Assembly (NCBI RefSeq): GCF_001696535.1
Contig: NZ_MBQE01000001.1
Span: forward strand, 1,178,001 to 1,242,000
Source: Stappia indica
GTDB lineage: Bacteria; Pseudomonadota; Alphaproteobacteria; Rhizobiales; Stappiaceae
DNA: 64,000 bases
Direction: 5' to 3'
Shown: positions 63,783 to 64,000 of the stretch, one piece after another
Position numbering within the stretch: position 1 is the stretch's first letter
Layout of the letters: every line of letters begins with the position of its first letter
Translations under genes and position numbers: made by a program
The notes under the pieces: generated by a model
Told to the model about the DNA's origin: nothing
Databases searched by the model: none
Seen by the model: the letters and a program-made list of their open reading frames with translations, nothing else

Positions 63783-64000
63783 ATGGAAATCGCCCACCCC
63801 TATCTGCTGTTCCTCGGCGACGTGCCGGATGCGCTGGCCGCCAAGACGGGCCTCGGCATCGTCGACTGGCGCCGCGACTGGTGCATCGGCCAGCACCGGC
63901 TGGACGGGTGCAAGGCGGACGCGAAACTGCCCGAGATGTCGCCGCAGGACGCCGCCAAGGCCGGCGCGCGGACCATGGTGATCGGCGCGGTGAATGCCGG
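63783..64000 (+). CDS. DgcN-like DUF1611 protein, 3' end outside window
   Basis: About 72 residues are visible from the ATG at 63783 (an adjacent ATG at 63780 is also possible; CAGGAG lies just upstream). The start EIAHPYLLFLGDVPDALAAK and the segment ARTMVIGAVNAG match the N-terminal domain of DUF1611/DgcN, described as a D-glutamate N-acetyltransferase family. The gene continues past the window. It is divergent from the Mla operon. Confidence 0.78.
   Translation, partial: MEIAHPYLLFLGDVPDALAAKTGLGIVDWRRDWCIGQHRLDGCKADAKLPEMSPQDAAKAGARTMVIGAVNA

Overview
The window is a stretch of high-G+C alphaproteobacterial chromosome. The gene content points to the Hyphomicrobiales (Rhizobiales), possibly a Stappia/Labrenzia-like marine lineage. 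The evidence is: flagellar genes in alphaproteobacterial order with FlaF, FlbT, FliX and MotE; a zinc-ligand-poor DksA of the alphaproteobacterial type; and a 1,923-residue membrane-anchored coiled-coil protein resembling the growth-pole-ring protein (GPR/RgsE) of polar-growing Rhizobiales. The family placement is inference from gene content only.

Layout. Positions 1-33.4 kb hold a flagellar regulon: fliP (5' end missing); on the minus strand fliL-fliM-DUF6468-motE followed by a giant AMIN-like/TPR periplasmic protein; flgF-flgG-flgA-flgH; an HD-GYP phosphodiesterase; dksA; fliX divergent from flgI-flgJ-flgN-like; and a flaG-like gene. Next comes a flagellin glycosylation block (16.6-22.5 kb): an FlmG-like TPR/glycosyltransferase, then a minus-strand operon for a nonulosonic (sialic-like) acid synthase, polysaccharide pyruvyl transferase, methyltransferase and CMP-sugar synthetase. 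Three tandem flagellins, flbT and flaF follow, then flgE-flgK-flgL on the minus strand. Three strong sigma-54 promoter matches (before flgF, flgI and flgE) each have a 15-bp palindrome, CGGCAA-N3-NTGCCG, about 85-120 bp upstream. TTAA-N7-TTAN (CtrA-like) sites sit before fliL, fliX and two flagellins. This matches a Caulobacter-type hierarchy (CtrA, then FliX/FlbD with sigma-54), although neither CtrA nor FlbD is encoded here.

Positions 33.7-41.9 kb encode a MoxR ATPase, a small secreted protein, a SixA-like phosphatase, a YcjX/YcjF-like pair, a CoxE-like VWA protein and a chemoreceptor. Positions 42.2-52.4 kb are accessory: three AraC-type regulators, two MFS transporters, a cluster of small proteins, a transglutaminase-like gene split by a single-base frameshift, a DUF2267 protein, a [2Fe-2S] ferredoxin, an Hpt protein and a small conserved protein.

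Positions 52.7-63.5 kb hold the GPR-like giant gene, an 860-bp intergenic mosaic of palindromic repeats, and a four-gene Mla-type lipid-transport operon (STAS-MlaE fusion, MlaF, MlaD, auxiliary lipoprotein). The window ends inside a dgcN-like (DUF1611) gene. I saw no rRNA, tRNA, CRISPR array, insertion sequence or phage gene.
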